This document shows positions 24,507-32,919 of a stretch of DNA of 36,612 nt, piece after piece. Origin of the DNA: Chloroflexota bacterium (GTDB taxonomy: Bacteria; Chloroflexota; Limnocylindria; P2-11E). The notes under the pieces are model-generated. The model did no database searches. It was not told the DNA's origin and saw only the letters and a program-made list of their open reading frames with translations. Numbering within the stretch: position 1 is the first letter of the stretch; every line of letters starts with the position of its first letter. The translations under genes and the position numbers were made by a program. The DNA lies in NCBI GenBank assembly GCA_005883625.1, contig VBDU01000083.1, forward strand, positions 1-36,612, written 5' to 3'.

Positions 24507-25957
24507 TGGTAAGCAGGAGAGACGCCGTCACCGCGGCGGCGCTCTTCGCCGCCGTCTTCGCGAGCCGCCTGCCGTTCGCGACCCAGACGCTCTGGGCCTG
24601 GGACTCAGTGCTCTACGCGCGCGCGCTCGAGCACGGCTTCCACGTGGACTTCGATCTCGCCGACCAGCGCCCGCACGCGCCGGGCTACCTCCTCTACGTC
24701 GCCGCCGCGTGGCTCGCTCGGGCGGTCGTCGTGGACAGCAACGCCGCGCTCGTCCTCGTCTCGATGCTCGCGAGCGCGGCGGCCGCGGCGCTGCTCTATC
24801 TGTTCGCGCGGCGTTTTGTGTCCCGCGGGGCGTCTCTCGCGGCCGCGGCGGCATTCGCGGCCAGCCCGCTCACGTGGACGTACAGCGAGGTCGCGTACCC
24901 GTACGCCGTGCTCGCGCTCGGGTCGGTGACGCTGGCCGCGCTGCTGCACCGGGCGCGAGGCGGCTCGCCTGGTGACGCGGTGCTCGCGAGCGCGGTGCTC
25001 GGCCTCGCGTGCGGTTTCCGCCAGGATCTCGCGATCGTCGTCGGCCCGCTCTGGCTCTGGACCATGGCCGCGCAACCGGGGCGCACTCGCTGGAGCTCGG
25101 TCGCCGCCGGGCTGGTGGGGGCCCTCGTCTGGCTCGTCCCGACCGTGGCCCTGTCCGACGGTCCCGTGGAATACCTCTTCGCGCTCACCCAGCAGGCAAC
25201 GTTCGTGGCCGCTGCCTACGCCCCGCACTCCGCGGGCCTGGGCGCGCTCGCCGCGAACGTCGGGACGACCGCTTTCGCCCTGGCCTGGGCACTCGGCGCC
25301 GCCGCGGTGCCGCTCGCGCTCGCGGCGGGCCTGTGGCGCCGGCCCGCGCAGGCGCCCGACGTCCAGTTCCTCGCGCTCTGGGCAGCTCCCGCGCTCGCGT
25401 TCTATCTCCTCGTGCACATCGGCGAGTGGGGCTATGTCCTCTCGGTCGTCCCCGCGCTGTACGTCGGCGTCGCGCTCGCCATCGACCGCGTCGCGCGGGC
25501 CGTCCCGCACCCGCGTCTGGCGACCGGAGCGCTCGGCGCCGCGACCGTCGCGGCGGGCGCCGTCGCGTTCGTCTTCTCGGCGGGGCCGTTCTCCGCCGCG
25601 GAGCTGCGCGCGCACGACCGGGAGCTCGCGTCGCGCGTCGCGTACGTGCGCGGCCAGCTCGACCCACGGCACATCGCGGTGCTCGCGCGCGAGGACTACC
25701 TGCTGATCCGCTACTACCTGCCCGAGTACAGCGCGCTGTTCCACGACCCGGCGCCGTACGTGAGCGCGCCGCGGCACAAGCGCGTCGGGCAGATGGCCGC
25801 GCTCGTCGTCTTCACGAAAGGCCTCGCGCCGGGCAGAGGGACGGAGGTTCGCTACATCGAGTGCGCGAAGGGCGTGAGGCTCGCATACGTTCCGCTCCCG
25901 CCAGGCGCGATGCTCGAGCTCTTCGGCGACGAGTACACGATCCGCGAGACGCAGTGA
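24497..25957 (+). CDS. GT-C type polytopic membrane glycosyltransferase-like protein
   Basis: The protein (up to 486 aa) has some ten membrane helices and a first loop with WDSVLYARALEHGFHVDFDL and RPHAPGYLLYVA. This resembles the acidic-loop pattern of GT39/PMT-like and related GT-C transferases. A soluble tail (from RGQLDPRHIAVLAREDYLL) follows the last helix. The acceptor is not known. The start is doubtful: GTG 24497 lies in the stem of the terminator hairpin, and no better ATG, GTG or TTG is found before the first helix, although AGGAGA at 24515-24520 looks like a Shine-Dalgarno sequence. Its stop lies 13 bases from the convergent regulator gene. Confidence 0.7.
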   Translation: MGLLVSRRDAVTAAALFAAVFASRLPFATQTLWAWDSVLYARALEHGFHVDFDLADQRPHAPGYLLYVAAAWLARAVVVDSNAALVLVSMLASAAAAALLYLFARRFVSRGASLAAAAAFAASPLTWTYSEVAYPYAVLALGSVTLAALLHRARGGSPGDAVLASAVLGLACGFRQDLAIVVGPLWLWTMAAQPGRTRWSSVAAGLVGALVWLVPTVALSDGPVEYLFALTQQATFVAAAYAPHSAGLGALAANVGTTAFALAWALGAAAVPLALAAGLWRRPAQAPDVQFLALWAAPALAFYLLVHIGEWGYVLSVVPALYVGVALAIDRVARAVPHPRLATGALGAATVAAGAVAFVFSAGPFSAAELRAHDRELASRVAYVRGQLDPRHIAVLAREDYLLIRYYLPEYSALFHDPAPYVSAPRHKRVGQMAALVVFTKGLAPGRGTEVRYIECAKGVRLAYVPLPPGAMLELFGDEYTIRETQ

Positions 25958-25970
25958 GAGCGGCCCGCCG

Positions 25971-26663
25971 TCAGGCGATGCGCGCTTCGTCCTCGAGGGC
26001 CGCCAGGCGGTAGCCGAAGCCGCGGGCGGTCGCGATCGCGACGTCGCGGGCGCCGGACTGGACGAGCTTGCGGCGCAGCCGCGCGACCTGCACGTCGATG
26101 GCACGACCGCCTTCGCGGTCCGACGCGTTCACGAAGTGCGCGAGGTCGTGCCGGCCGATGACGCTCCCGCCCGCGCGCATGAGCGCGCGCAGCAGCTTGA
26201 ACTCCCCCGGCGTGAGCGCGAGCGGAACATCGCAGACGTACGCGCGGCCGGCCCGTGGCTCGACGCGCAGGCTCCGGAAGGTCAGGGGCTCGCTCTCGGC
26301 CGCGGGCGCGGCCCGCCGCAGCAGCGTTGCGACCCGCAGGCGCAGCTCTTCGACGTCGAACGGCTTGCCGACGTACGCGTCGGCGCCGAGCCGGAGCGAA
26401 ACGACGCGCTCCAGCTGGGAGTGCCGGGCGCTGAGGATGATGATCGGAACGTCCGACCGCCGGCGGATCTCGACGCAGAGGCTGATCCCATCGATACCGG
26501 GAAGGACCACGTCGAGGAGCACGAGGTCGAAGCGATCCGCCCCGACGACCGCGAGCGCCTCGCGGCCGTCGGCCGCGCACGTGACCTCGTGACCGTCGTC
26601 GTGGAGGATCTGCGAGACGGTCGCCCGCACATCGGGATCGTCGTCGACGACGAGGACGTTCAG
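25971..26663 (-). CDS. OmpR/PhoB-family response regulator (orphan)
   Basis: The 230-aa regulator has a receiver domain with the acidic pocket LVVDDDPDV, phosphoacceptor Asp51 in LVLLDVVLPG, IILSARHS and YVGKPFD. A winged helix follows, from LALTPGEFKLLRAL through DVQVARLRRKL to RGFGYRLA. No ATG, GTG or TTG exists at the right place. CTG 26663 overlaps the upstream stop as CTGA, mirroring the ATGA/GTGA couplings seen elsewhere, and gives the normal length. It is cotranscribed with the small membrane protein gene upstream. No histidine kinase is in the window. It is a paralogue of the regulator at 2836-3573 (both carry GISLC and a similar GKPFD segment). Confidence 0.9.
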   Translation of the reverse strand: MNVLVVDDDPDVRATVSQILHDDGHEVTCAADGREALAVVGADRFDLVLLDVVLPGIDGISLCVEIRRRSDVPIIILSARHSQLERVVSLRLGADAYVGKPFDVEELRLRVATLLRRAAPAAESEPLTFRSLRVEPRAGRAYVCDVPLALTPGEFKLLRALMRAGGSVIGRHDLAHFVNASDREGGRAIDVQVARLRRKLVQSGARDVAIATARGFGYRLAALEDEARIA

Positions 26664-26893
26664 CGCGTCTCCACCGTCGCGACGCGCCGCAGGATGAAGA
26701 CGCCTCCGGCGAGCGAACCAAGGCCGACGAGCGCGAAGAGCACCCGGCCGTTGTCGGGAGCGGGCTCGCGCTGTGCCGCCGGTGGCACCGGCGCCGCGAC
26801 GCGGCCGTTCTCGTGCGCGCTCACGCCGATCGTCGCGAAGAGCAGCCCGCACGCGGTGATGGCCGCGCATGCGAGCGAGCGTGTCCTTGCCAT
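26660..26893 (-). CDS. Small exported, single-helix membrane protein coupled to a regulator
   Basis: The 77-aa protein starts at ATG 26893 after GGGGGGA. It has an N-terminal signal-like helix (LACAAITACGLLFATIGVSA), a Pro-rich extracytoplasmic linker (HENGRVAAPVPPAAQREP) and a second helix VLFALVGLGSLAGGVFIL ending in RRVATVETR. No family is recognised. Its stop overlaps the CTG of the response regulator gene, so the two are translationally coupled. This suggests that the small protein takes part in, or is controlled by, the same signalling, but that is inference. Confidence 0.65.
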   Translation of the reverse strand: MARTRSLACAAITACGLLFATIGVSAHENGRVAAPVPPAAQREPAPDNGRVLFALVGLGSLAGGVFILRRVATVETR

Positions 26894-26908
26894 TCGTCCC
26901 CCCGCGGA

Positions 26909-26993
26909 AGCCTTGCGCTGTTCGCGAGCCTTGCGCTCGAGCGAGGTGCAAGTGGCGTGTAAACCGTTCCGCCCGGGGGTAACGAGCGTGTAA
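26909..26993. promoter_or_regulatory. Paired direct repeats upstream of the small membrane protein/regulator operon
   Basis: GCGTGTAA lies at 26955-26962 and 26986-26993, 31 bases apart (about three helical turns). AGCCTTGCGCT lies at 26909-26919 and 26927-26937, 18 bases apart. OmpR-family regulators bind direct repeats, so either pair could serve autoregulation of the operon starting at 26893. No clear -10 box was picked out. Confidence 0.35.
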
Positions 26994-27021
26994 GGCTATC
27001 GTGGCGATCGTGTTGCGGCCC

Positions 27022-28782
27022 TCAGCGGTGCGTCACGATGAGCCCGATCGTTAAGAGACCGACGATCACGAGCAGGCTCGCACTCAGGCCCGCGCCCGTC
27101 AGGATGCCGGTGAGGCCGGCGACCGCGATGACGACGAGGAGCGCGACGAGCGCGAGAGCCACGCCGTCCCGCGACCGGCCGACCGTTCGCAAGGCCGCCA
27201 CCGTCGAGTCCCGGTAGTCGCGGATGAATCGATCGAACGACGACGGATCGATGGCCACCGCCGCGGCCAGCGACGACGGATTGACGGCGATCGGCTGGCC
27301 ATCGGAGGCGGACGTGTCGGCGACCGGCCCCTCGGTCGGGACCGGACGCTCGGCCGCGATCGGCCGCTCCGCCACGACGGGCCGCTCGTCGGCGACCTCG
27401 GGCTGAGGACGCCCGGCCTCGACCTGGCCGATCTCCCGCTCGACACGCTCGAGCCGCTCGCGCTCGAGAGTGGCGGCCGCGATCGCGGTCTCGACCTGCG
27501 CGATCTCGCTCATCACGCCGCCGAGGCGGGTGCTCTCGTGCGCCGCTTCCCGTGCGGCGCGCTCGCGGTCCTCGAGCGCCGCGGCCCGACGTGCGTCGAC
27601 GCGCGCGCCTTCGACACGGAGCTTCTCGAGCCGTTCTCGCTCGTCGTCCAGGCGCCGCAGCGAGCGCTCGCGTTGCGCCCTCGCGCCTTGAAGCGTCGCG
27701 TCGACCTGCGCCAGATCACGACCCGCGGTCTCGCGCATCTCGGTCGCGCGACGCTCCACGCTCTCGCGATCCGCGGCCGCCCCCGCCAGGGCCGCGTCGA
27801 CGCGCAGGATCTCCCGTTTCGAGAGCTCGACGCGCTCGCGGTCCTCGGCGGCCCCGCGCTCGAGGCGATCGCGCTCGTCGTGGGTCGCGCGGATCGCGGC
27901 CTCGACCTGGAGCATCTCGCCCTCGGTGCGCCGCCTGATCTCGGAGGCCTCGCGCTCGGCGCGCGCGCGCTCCGAGGCGGCGACGGCGAGCGCCTGGTCG
28001 AGGTGGTCGAGCTCTCGCTCGGTCCGCTCGCGCATCGCGGCGCGCGCGTTGGACTGGCCGCGCTCGGCGCTCGCGCCTGCGATCGCGGCTTCGACCTGCG
28101 CGATCTCGCGGCCCACGCGGTCGAGACGGTCTCGCTCGTCGGTCGCGGCGGCGAGGGTCGCCTCGACCTTCGCGATCTCCCGTTTGGTGCGCTCGAGGGC
28201 CTCACGTTCGACCTCGGATGACCGGACGAGCCGTTCGCGGTCCGCCGACGCGGACGCGCGTGCCGCGTCGAGCGTCTCGAGGTCGCCGGCGATCCGTCCC
28301 TCGAGCTCGACGACCTTCTTGAGCTGACGCTCGCGGTCCGAGAGCGCGGCGGCGATCGAGCTGTCGTGCTGTGCCAGGTCGCGGAGGACGCGGTCGACGC
28401 GCTCCTTCTGCTCGTCCGCCGCGCGCGCCAGGCGCTCCCGCTGCTGCGCGCTCGCGGCGATCGTCGCTTCCGTCTGCGCCGCCTCGCGCCGGATGCGCTC
28501 GATACGCTCGCGCTGCTCGTCGGCCTCGCGCTGGAGCCGATCGCGCTCCGCGGCCGCCGTGGCGATCGCGGCCGCCACCGTGCCCATCTCGCGGCCGGTG
28601 CGCTGGCGGATCTCCGCCGCCAGGCGCTCGAGCCGCTCGCGCTCCGCCGTCGCGCGCCGGACCGCGTCCTCGACGGAAACGAGATCGGAGGCCTCGTGCG
28701 GGGAGGGTGCCGCGCCGATCGGCACGGCGGGCTCCGGCGCGCCGCGGGGCGTCGCGAGATCGAGCGTCTCAAGGTCCGACAT
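27022..28782 (-). CDS. Large coiled-coil protein with C-terminal membrane anchor, last gene of the Tad operon
   Basis: The 586-aa protein has no signal peptide. Residues about 35-445 form a long Arg/Glu/Ala-rich coiled coil built of roughly ten degenerate units of about 36 residues, each with a core like IAQVEAAIAAATxERDRLER. A Pro-rich linker (about 450-490, VAERPIAAERPVPTEGPV) follows. Next comes SSFDRFIRDYRDSTVAALRT and two membrane helices (VALALVALLVVIAVAGLTGI and SASLLVIVGLLTIGLIV). The rod should be cytoplasmic. I do not recognise a family, and it is not one of the standard Tad components. Its ATG overlaps the tadC stop by 14 bases and has GGAGG upstream, which ties it to the pilus machine. 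A structural or positioning role is conjecture. Confidence 0.8.
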   Translation of the reverse strand: MSDLETLDLATPRGAPEPAVPIGAAPSPHEASDLVSVEDAVRRATAERERLERLAAEIRQRTGREMGTVAAAIATAAAERDRLQREADEQRERIERIRREAAQTEATIAASAQQRERLARAADEQKERVDRVLRDLAQHDSSIAAALSDRERQLKKVVELEGRIAGDLETLDAARASASADRERLVRSSEVEREALERTKREIAKVEATLAAATDERDRLDRVGREIAQVEAAIAGASAERGQSNARAAMRERTERELDHLDQALAVAASERARAEREASEIRRRTEGEMLQVEAAIRATHDERDRLERGAAEDRERVELSKREILRVDAALAGAAADRESVERRATEMRETAGRDLAQVDATLQGARAQRERSLRRLDDERERLEKLRVEGARVDARRAAALEDRERAAREAAHESTRLGGVMSEIAQVETAIAAATLERERLERVEREIGQVEAGRPQPEVADERPVVAERPIAAERPVPTEGPVADTSASDGQPIAVNPSSLAAAVAIDPSSFDRFIRDYRDSTVAALRTVGRSRDGVALALVALLVVIAVAGLTGILTGAGLSASLLVIVGLLTIGLIVTHR

Positions 28783-29584
28783 TCAAGGCCTCCATGATCT
28801 GGGGTACCGCTGGGCCGAGGATCACGATGAAGAGCGCTGGGAAGATGAGCAGGACCATGGGGAAGAGCATCTTGATCGGCGCCGTGCGCGCCTGTTCCTC
28901 CGCGCGCTGGCGCCGTCGCACGCGCATCTCCTGCGCGAGCTCGCGGAACGTACGGGCGAGCGGCAGGCCGAGAGCGTCGGCCTGGACGATCGCGTTCGCC
29001 ACGCGGGCGGTCTCGACGAGGGCGGTACGCCGCGCGAGCTCCCGGAGGACGAGACGCCGGTCGCGACCGATCCGCAGCTCCACGAGGACTCGGCGAAGCT
29101 CTACCGCGAGCGGGCCCTCGAGGCGCGCGACGACCTGAGCGACGGCCGCGTCGAAGCCGAGCCCCGCGTCCGCGGCGAGCGCGAGCAGGTCCAGGGCATT
29201 CGGCAAGGCGGCGATCAGGTCGCGGCGCTCGCGAGCGCGGACGCGCGAGCGGGCGACGCGCGGGACCGTGTAGCCCAGCAAGCCGCCGCCGGCCGCACCG
29301 AGCACGACGGCGTCGGGACCGACGATCGCGAACGCGAGGGCCGCACCGAGGATGCCGCCGGTGCCGGTCGCGACGGGTGGCCGGCCGGCGGTCGCGACGA
29401 CCCAAGACACGAGCGCGCTCGGCGCCCGACGTGGCGCGGGACCGTTCCCGCCCGCGTCGCTGACGAACTGGCGCAGCCTGCGTCGCCGCGCGCTGCGCGG
29501 GCCGTCGATCGCCCCCGTCGCGCCGAGGAAGAGCGCGAGCGCCGCGCCGCCCCCGAGCATGGCGATGACGAGCGGCTCAGACAT
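28769..29584 (-). CDS. tadC: TadC-like pilus assembly inner-membrane protein
   Basis: The 271-aa protein is a type II secretion GspF-like platform protein. It has an N-terminal helix, a second membrane region (FAIVGPDAVVLGAAGGGLLG), the conserved cytoplasmic four-helix domain (LIAALPNALDLLALAADAGL, FDAAVAQVVARLEGPLA, GLPLARTFRELAQEMRVRRR) and C-terminal helices ending LFIVILGPAVPQIME. With TadB it should form the membrane platform on which the CpaF ATPase acts. ATG 29584 overlaps the tadB stop by 8 bases. The coiled-coil gene overlaps its own 3' end. Confidence 0.9.
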   Translation of the reverse strand: MSEPLVIAMLGGGAALALFLGATGAIDGPRSARRRRLRQFVSDAGGNGPAPRRAPSALVSWVVATAGRPPVATGTGGILGAALAFAIVGPDAVVLGAAGGGLLGYTVPRVARSRVRARERRDLIAALPNALDLLALAADAGLGFDAAVAQVVARLEGPLAVELRRVLVELRIGRDRRLVLRELARRTALVETARVANAIVQADALGLPLARTFRELAQEMRVRRRQRAEEQARTAPIKMLFPMVLLIFPALFIVILGPAVPQIMEALNVGP

Positions 29585-30512
29585 CGACCGCCGCCATGGC
29601 GCGCATGAGAACGAAGCCGGCGACCACCATGATCGCCGCGAGCACGACGGCGATGCGCGTGAACGCGTACGCGAACATGGCGGCGAAGTAGTCCGGGCTC
29701 ACGAGGTACAGCGCGATCGCCACGACGATCGGCAGGCCCGCGAGGACGTACGCCGAGTAGCGCTGCTGGCTCGTGAGCACCAGCACGTCGCGCTGGATGC
29801 GCGATCGCTCGCGGAGCGCCTCGGCGATCGAGTCGAGGGTGCGCGCGAGGTTGCCCCCGATCTGCGCGTGCAGGCTCATCGCGGACACCAGGAGCCCGAG
29901 ATCATCCGAGGGGCGGCGCCGGAGGAGCTCGTCCAGCGCGGCGTCGAGCGTCACGCCGAGCGCGAGCGCGCGCTCCACGGGTCTCAGCTCGCCCGCGGTC
30001 GGCTCGGGCGCGTCGCGGACGAGCTGCGCGACGGCCTGCTTCAGCGTGAGGCCCGCGCGGACCCCGTTCGCCAGCATCGTCACCGTGTCCGGGAGCTGCT
30101 CGGCGAACCGCGACGCGATGGCGCCCTCGCGCCAGCGGAGCCACAGGAACGGGACCGTGGCCCCGATCGCCGCCGCGACCAGGCCCGTGATCGGATGCGC
30201 GTGCCCGGCGACGGCGAAGACGAGCGCCGTCATGCCGCTCGCGAAGAGCAGCATCAGCAGCACGAGCTCGCTCGACGCGAGATCCACCTTGGCGCCCGCC
30301 GTCCGCCGCTCGAGCCAGCTCGGGGTGCGTCGCCCGGCGACGGGATCGCGCGCGCCAGCCGCGGGCCCGCTCGGCGCCTGCGCCGAGCCCACGAAATCTC
30401 GCAGTCGCCGGGCCTCGACGAGGTGCCGGCGGTACGGCGGCAGCCATACGCCGAGGACGATCGAGAGGACCGAGCAGCCGCCGAGCAGGGCGATGAGGAG
30501 CGGATCGTTCAC
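29577..30512 (-). CDS. tadB: TadB-like pilus assembly inner-membrane protein
   Basis: The 311-aa protein is the second GspF-domain platform subunit. An N-terminal helix (LLIALLGGCSVLSIVLGV) is followed by a charged loop, membrane segments, the domain FAEQLPDTVTMLANGVRAGL with LKQAVAQLVRDAPEPTAGEL and IGGNLARTLDSIAEALRERS, then C-terminal helices. Order and partner genes (cpaF before, tadC after) confirm the assignment. GTG 30512 overlaps the cpaF stop in GTGA. Confidence 0.92.
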   Translation of the reverse strand: MNDPLLIALLGGCSVLSIVLGVWLPPYRRHLVEARRLRDFVGSAQAPSGPAAGARDPVAGRRTPSWLERRTAGAKVDLASSELVLLMLLFASGMTALVFAVAGHAHPITGLVAAAIGATVPFLWLRWREGAIASRFAEQLPDTVTMLANGVRAGLTLKQAVAQLVRDAPEPTAGELRPVERALALGVTLDAALDELLRRRPSDDLGLLVSAMSLHAQIGGNLARTLDSIAEALRERSRIQRDVLVLTSQQRYSAYVLAGLPIVVAIALYLVSPDYFAAMFAYAFTRIAVVLAAIMVVAGFVLMRAMAAVDV

Positions 30513-31777
30513 GACGCGAGCTCCAGGCCACGGGCGCGCAGCTTCTCGGCGAACTTGGGCGGGCGGTCCGTGCGCCGAAGCTCGTCACCGGCGCGCGCGA
30601 AGATCGGCCGCACCGGGATGGCACCGTCGCGGACGGCCCCCACGTCGCCGATCTCGGCGACGCGCCGCCTCCCATCCTTGGTCCGCTCCACGAAGATCAC
30701 GACGTCGATCGCGGAGGCGATCTGCGTGCGGATGGCCGCGAGCGGCAGCGCGACGTCCCCCATGAGGGCCATCGTCTCGATGCGCACGAGCGCGTCCGCG
30801 GCGCTGTTGCTGTGCACGGTCGCGAGCGAGCCGTCGTGGCCGGTGTTGAGCGCCTGAAGCATGTCGAGCGTCTCCGCGCCGCGACACTCCCCGACGACGA
30901 GCCGATCGGGACGCATCCGCAGGGCGTTGCGCAGGAGATCGCGGATCGTCACGTGACCGGCGCCCTCGGTGTTCGCGGGCCGCGCCTCGAGCGGTACGAC
31001 GTGGCGCTGGCGGAGGCGTAGCTCGGCGGCGTCCTCGATCGTGATGATCCGCTCCCCGCTCGAGATGAAGGACGAGAGCACGTTGAGCAGGGTCGTCTTC
31101 CCCGAGCCGCTCCCGCCGGCGACCACGATGTTTAGCCGGCCGAGCACGCAGCGGCGGAGCAGCTCGAGCGCATCGGGACTGATGCTTCCTCGCGCGAGGA
31201 GGTCGGCGGGCGCGAGGACGACGCTGCGGAACTTCCGGATGGTGAGGACCGGCCCCACCAGCGACAGCGGTGGGATGATCGCGTTCACGCGGGAGCCGTC
31301 AGGAAGGCGGGCGTCGACCATGGGCGATGACTCGTCGCACCGTCGTCCGACGGCGGCGACGATCCGCTGGATCAGCCGCAGCACGTGGTCCGCGTCGGCG
31401 AACGCGATGTCGGTGAGGTAGAGACGGCCGTCGCGCTCGACCCATACGTCCCGTGGGCCGTTGACCATGATCTCCGTGACGCTCTCGTCGCGAAGGAGGT
31501 CGTCGATCGGTCCGTACCCCGCGGTCTCGGCGTAGACCGCCTCCTGCAGGCGGATCCGATCGGCGCGGCTCAGCAGGAGCCGCTCCTCATCGAGCGCCGC
31601 GGGGACGTGCTCGGCGAGGAGGAGGCGGATCGCTTCGGGAGCCGCAGTCTCGAGCCGTCCACCGATGAGGGCCGCGACGCGCTCGTGGATCCGCATCACG
31701 AGCTCGACCTCGCCGCGATCCCGCAGCCGGCTGAGCTGCACGGTGCCGGGGGCGTCGGGTCCGATGGCGACGCTCAC
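30509..31777 (-). CDS. cpaF: CpaF/TadA pilus assembly ATPase
   Basis: The 422-aa hexameric secretion ATPase powers Tad pilus assembly. Walker A is GGSGSGKTT at residues 221-229. Other marks are the N-terminal GYGPIDDLLRDESVTEIMVN, MVDARLPDGSRVNAIIPPLS, ITIEDAAELRL (Asp box), RPDRLVVGECRGAET (Walker B region) and the His box GHDGSLATVHSN. GTG 31777 overlaps the cpaE stop in GTGA; the frame continues upstream only as antisense/alternate reading of cpaE. It acts at the cytoplasmic face with TadB and TadC. Confidence 0.96.
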   Translation of the reverse strand: MSVAIGPDAPGTVQLSRLRDRGEVELVMRIHERVAALIGGRLETAAPEAIRLLLAEHVPAALDEERLLLSRADRIRLQEAVYAETAGYGPIDDLLRDESVTEIMVNGPRDVWVERDGRLYLTDIAFADADHVLRLIQRIVAAVGRRCDESSPMVDARLPDGSRVNAIIPPLSLVGPVLTIRKFRSVVLAPADLLARGSISPDALELLRRCVLGRLNIVVAGGSGSGKTTLLNVLSSFISSGERIITIEDAAELRLRQRHVVPLEARPANTEGAGHVTIRDLLRNALRMRPDRLVVGECRGAETLDMLQALNTGHDGSLATVHSNSAADALVRIETMALMGDVALPLAAIRTQIASAIDVVIFVERTKDGRRRVAEIGDVGAVRDGAIPVRPIFARAGDELRRTDRPPKFAEKLRARGLELAS

Positions 31778-32919
31778 CGCTGCTGACCCCCGTTCGCCGC
31801 AACGAGGCGGGCGAGGTCGCGGAACCGGGACGCGCTCTTCACCCCGGCGCGCCGGTCGAGGAGCGAGAGCCCGGTGTTGAGCGCGCGCGTCACGGTCGCG
31901 CCTTCGCTCGGCAGCGACAGCGCGACCTTCCGGCCGAGGGCGCGCTCGACGTCGGCGAGCGGTACCCCGGCGCGTGACGGCCACCGGTTGAGGACGACGT
32001 GCGAACGCCCGTTGCGGAGGTCGGGCGCGGCCGTCATCGCGCGCTGGAGATCGCGGAGCGCCGGCAGCTCCGGCGTCGTCACGAGAAGCACGTGGTCGGC
32101 GACGCGGAGCGCCGCCATGGCGACGTCGTCGAACGAGGTCGGAAGGTCGAGCACAAGGTGGTCGAAATGGGGCCGCAGCGCCTGCACGAGCCGTCCGATC
32201 GCCTCGGGTGAGACCGCGTCGGCGAGCCCGAGCGTCTCGGGTGCGAGGAGCACTTTCACGCCCGAGCCATGCGTGACGAATATGTCGTCCACGATGGCCC
32301 CGTCGAGCGGGCCGGGACGGGCGAGCACGTCGACGATCGTGTTCTGTGCGCGGAGGTCCAGTGCGATGCCGACGCCGCCGAACCGCAGGTCGAGATCGAC
32401 GATCCCGACGCGCCCGGCGTGCGACTCCGAAAGTGCCACGGCGAGCGCCGTCGCGACGGTGGTCGCGCCCGCGCCGCCCTTGGGCGAGTAGACCGCGGTG
32501 ACGACCGCGCTTCCGCCGGCCGTCGCCGGCGTGCGTGTGTCGGAGCGCTCGGCGACCTCGCGGATGACAGAGACGAGCTCCTCGGCCTCGTAGGGACGCA
32601 CGAGAAGGGAGCGCGCGCCCGCGCGGACCGCGCGGGACAGCAGCGACGCGTCGGCCGGCTCCCCGATGACGACCACGCTCGTCGCGTCGCGGAGCTTGAC
32701 GACGAGCGAGACGAGGGTCTCGGACGCGAGGGCGCGCACGTCGACGAGCACGACGGACGCGGCGTGCTTGGCGAGCTGGTCGCAGAGGACGTCGGGGTCC
32801 GCCGCGATCTCGACGAGCTTGAGGGCCCGCTCGCTCGCGATGATCGCGGCGGTCTCCTGCCCGCCGCCCGCGTCGAGGACGGCGACAGTGATGGGCGTGT
32901 CGACGGTGGTCGCGCTCAT
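31774..32919 (-). CDS. cpaE: CpaE/TadZ-like pilus assembly ATPase
   Basis: The 381-aa protein has an N-terminal atypical receiver-like domain (residues 1-125, VVLVDVRALASETLVSLVVK, VRPYEAEELVSVIREV). A MinD/ParA-type ATPase domain follows, with the deviant Walker A in YSPKGGAGATTVATALA, the switch region VGIVDLDLRFGGVGIALD and HLVLDLPTSFDDV. In Tad systems this protein localises the pilus machinery at the pole. ATG 32919 overlaps the cpaB stop in ATGA, and its own stop overlaps cpaF. Confidence 0.93.
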   Translation of the reverse strand: MSATTVDTPITVAVLDAGGGQETAAIIASERALKLVEIAADPDVLCDQLAKHAASVVLVDVRALASETLVSLVVKLRDATSVVVIGEPADASLLSRAVRAGARSLLVRPYEAEELVSVIREVAERSDTRTPATAGGSAVVTAVYSPKGGAGATTVATALAVALSESHAGRVGIVDLDLRFGGVGIALDLRAQNTIVDVLARPGPLDGAIVDDIFVTHGSGVKVLLAPETLGLADAVSPEAIGRLVQALRPHFDHLVLDLPTSFDDVAMAALRVADHVLLVTTPELPALRDLQRAMTAAPDLRNGRSHVVLNRWPSRAGVPLADVERALGRKVALSLPSEGATVTRALNTGLSLLDRRAGVKSASRFRDLARLVAANGGQQR

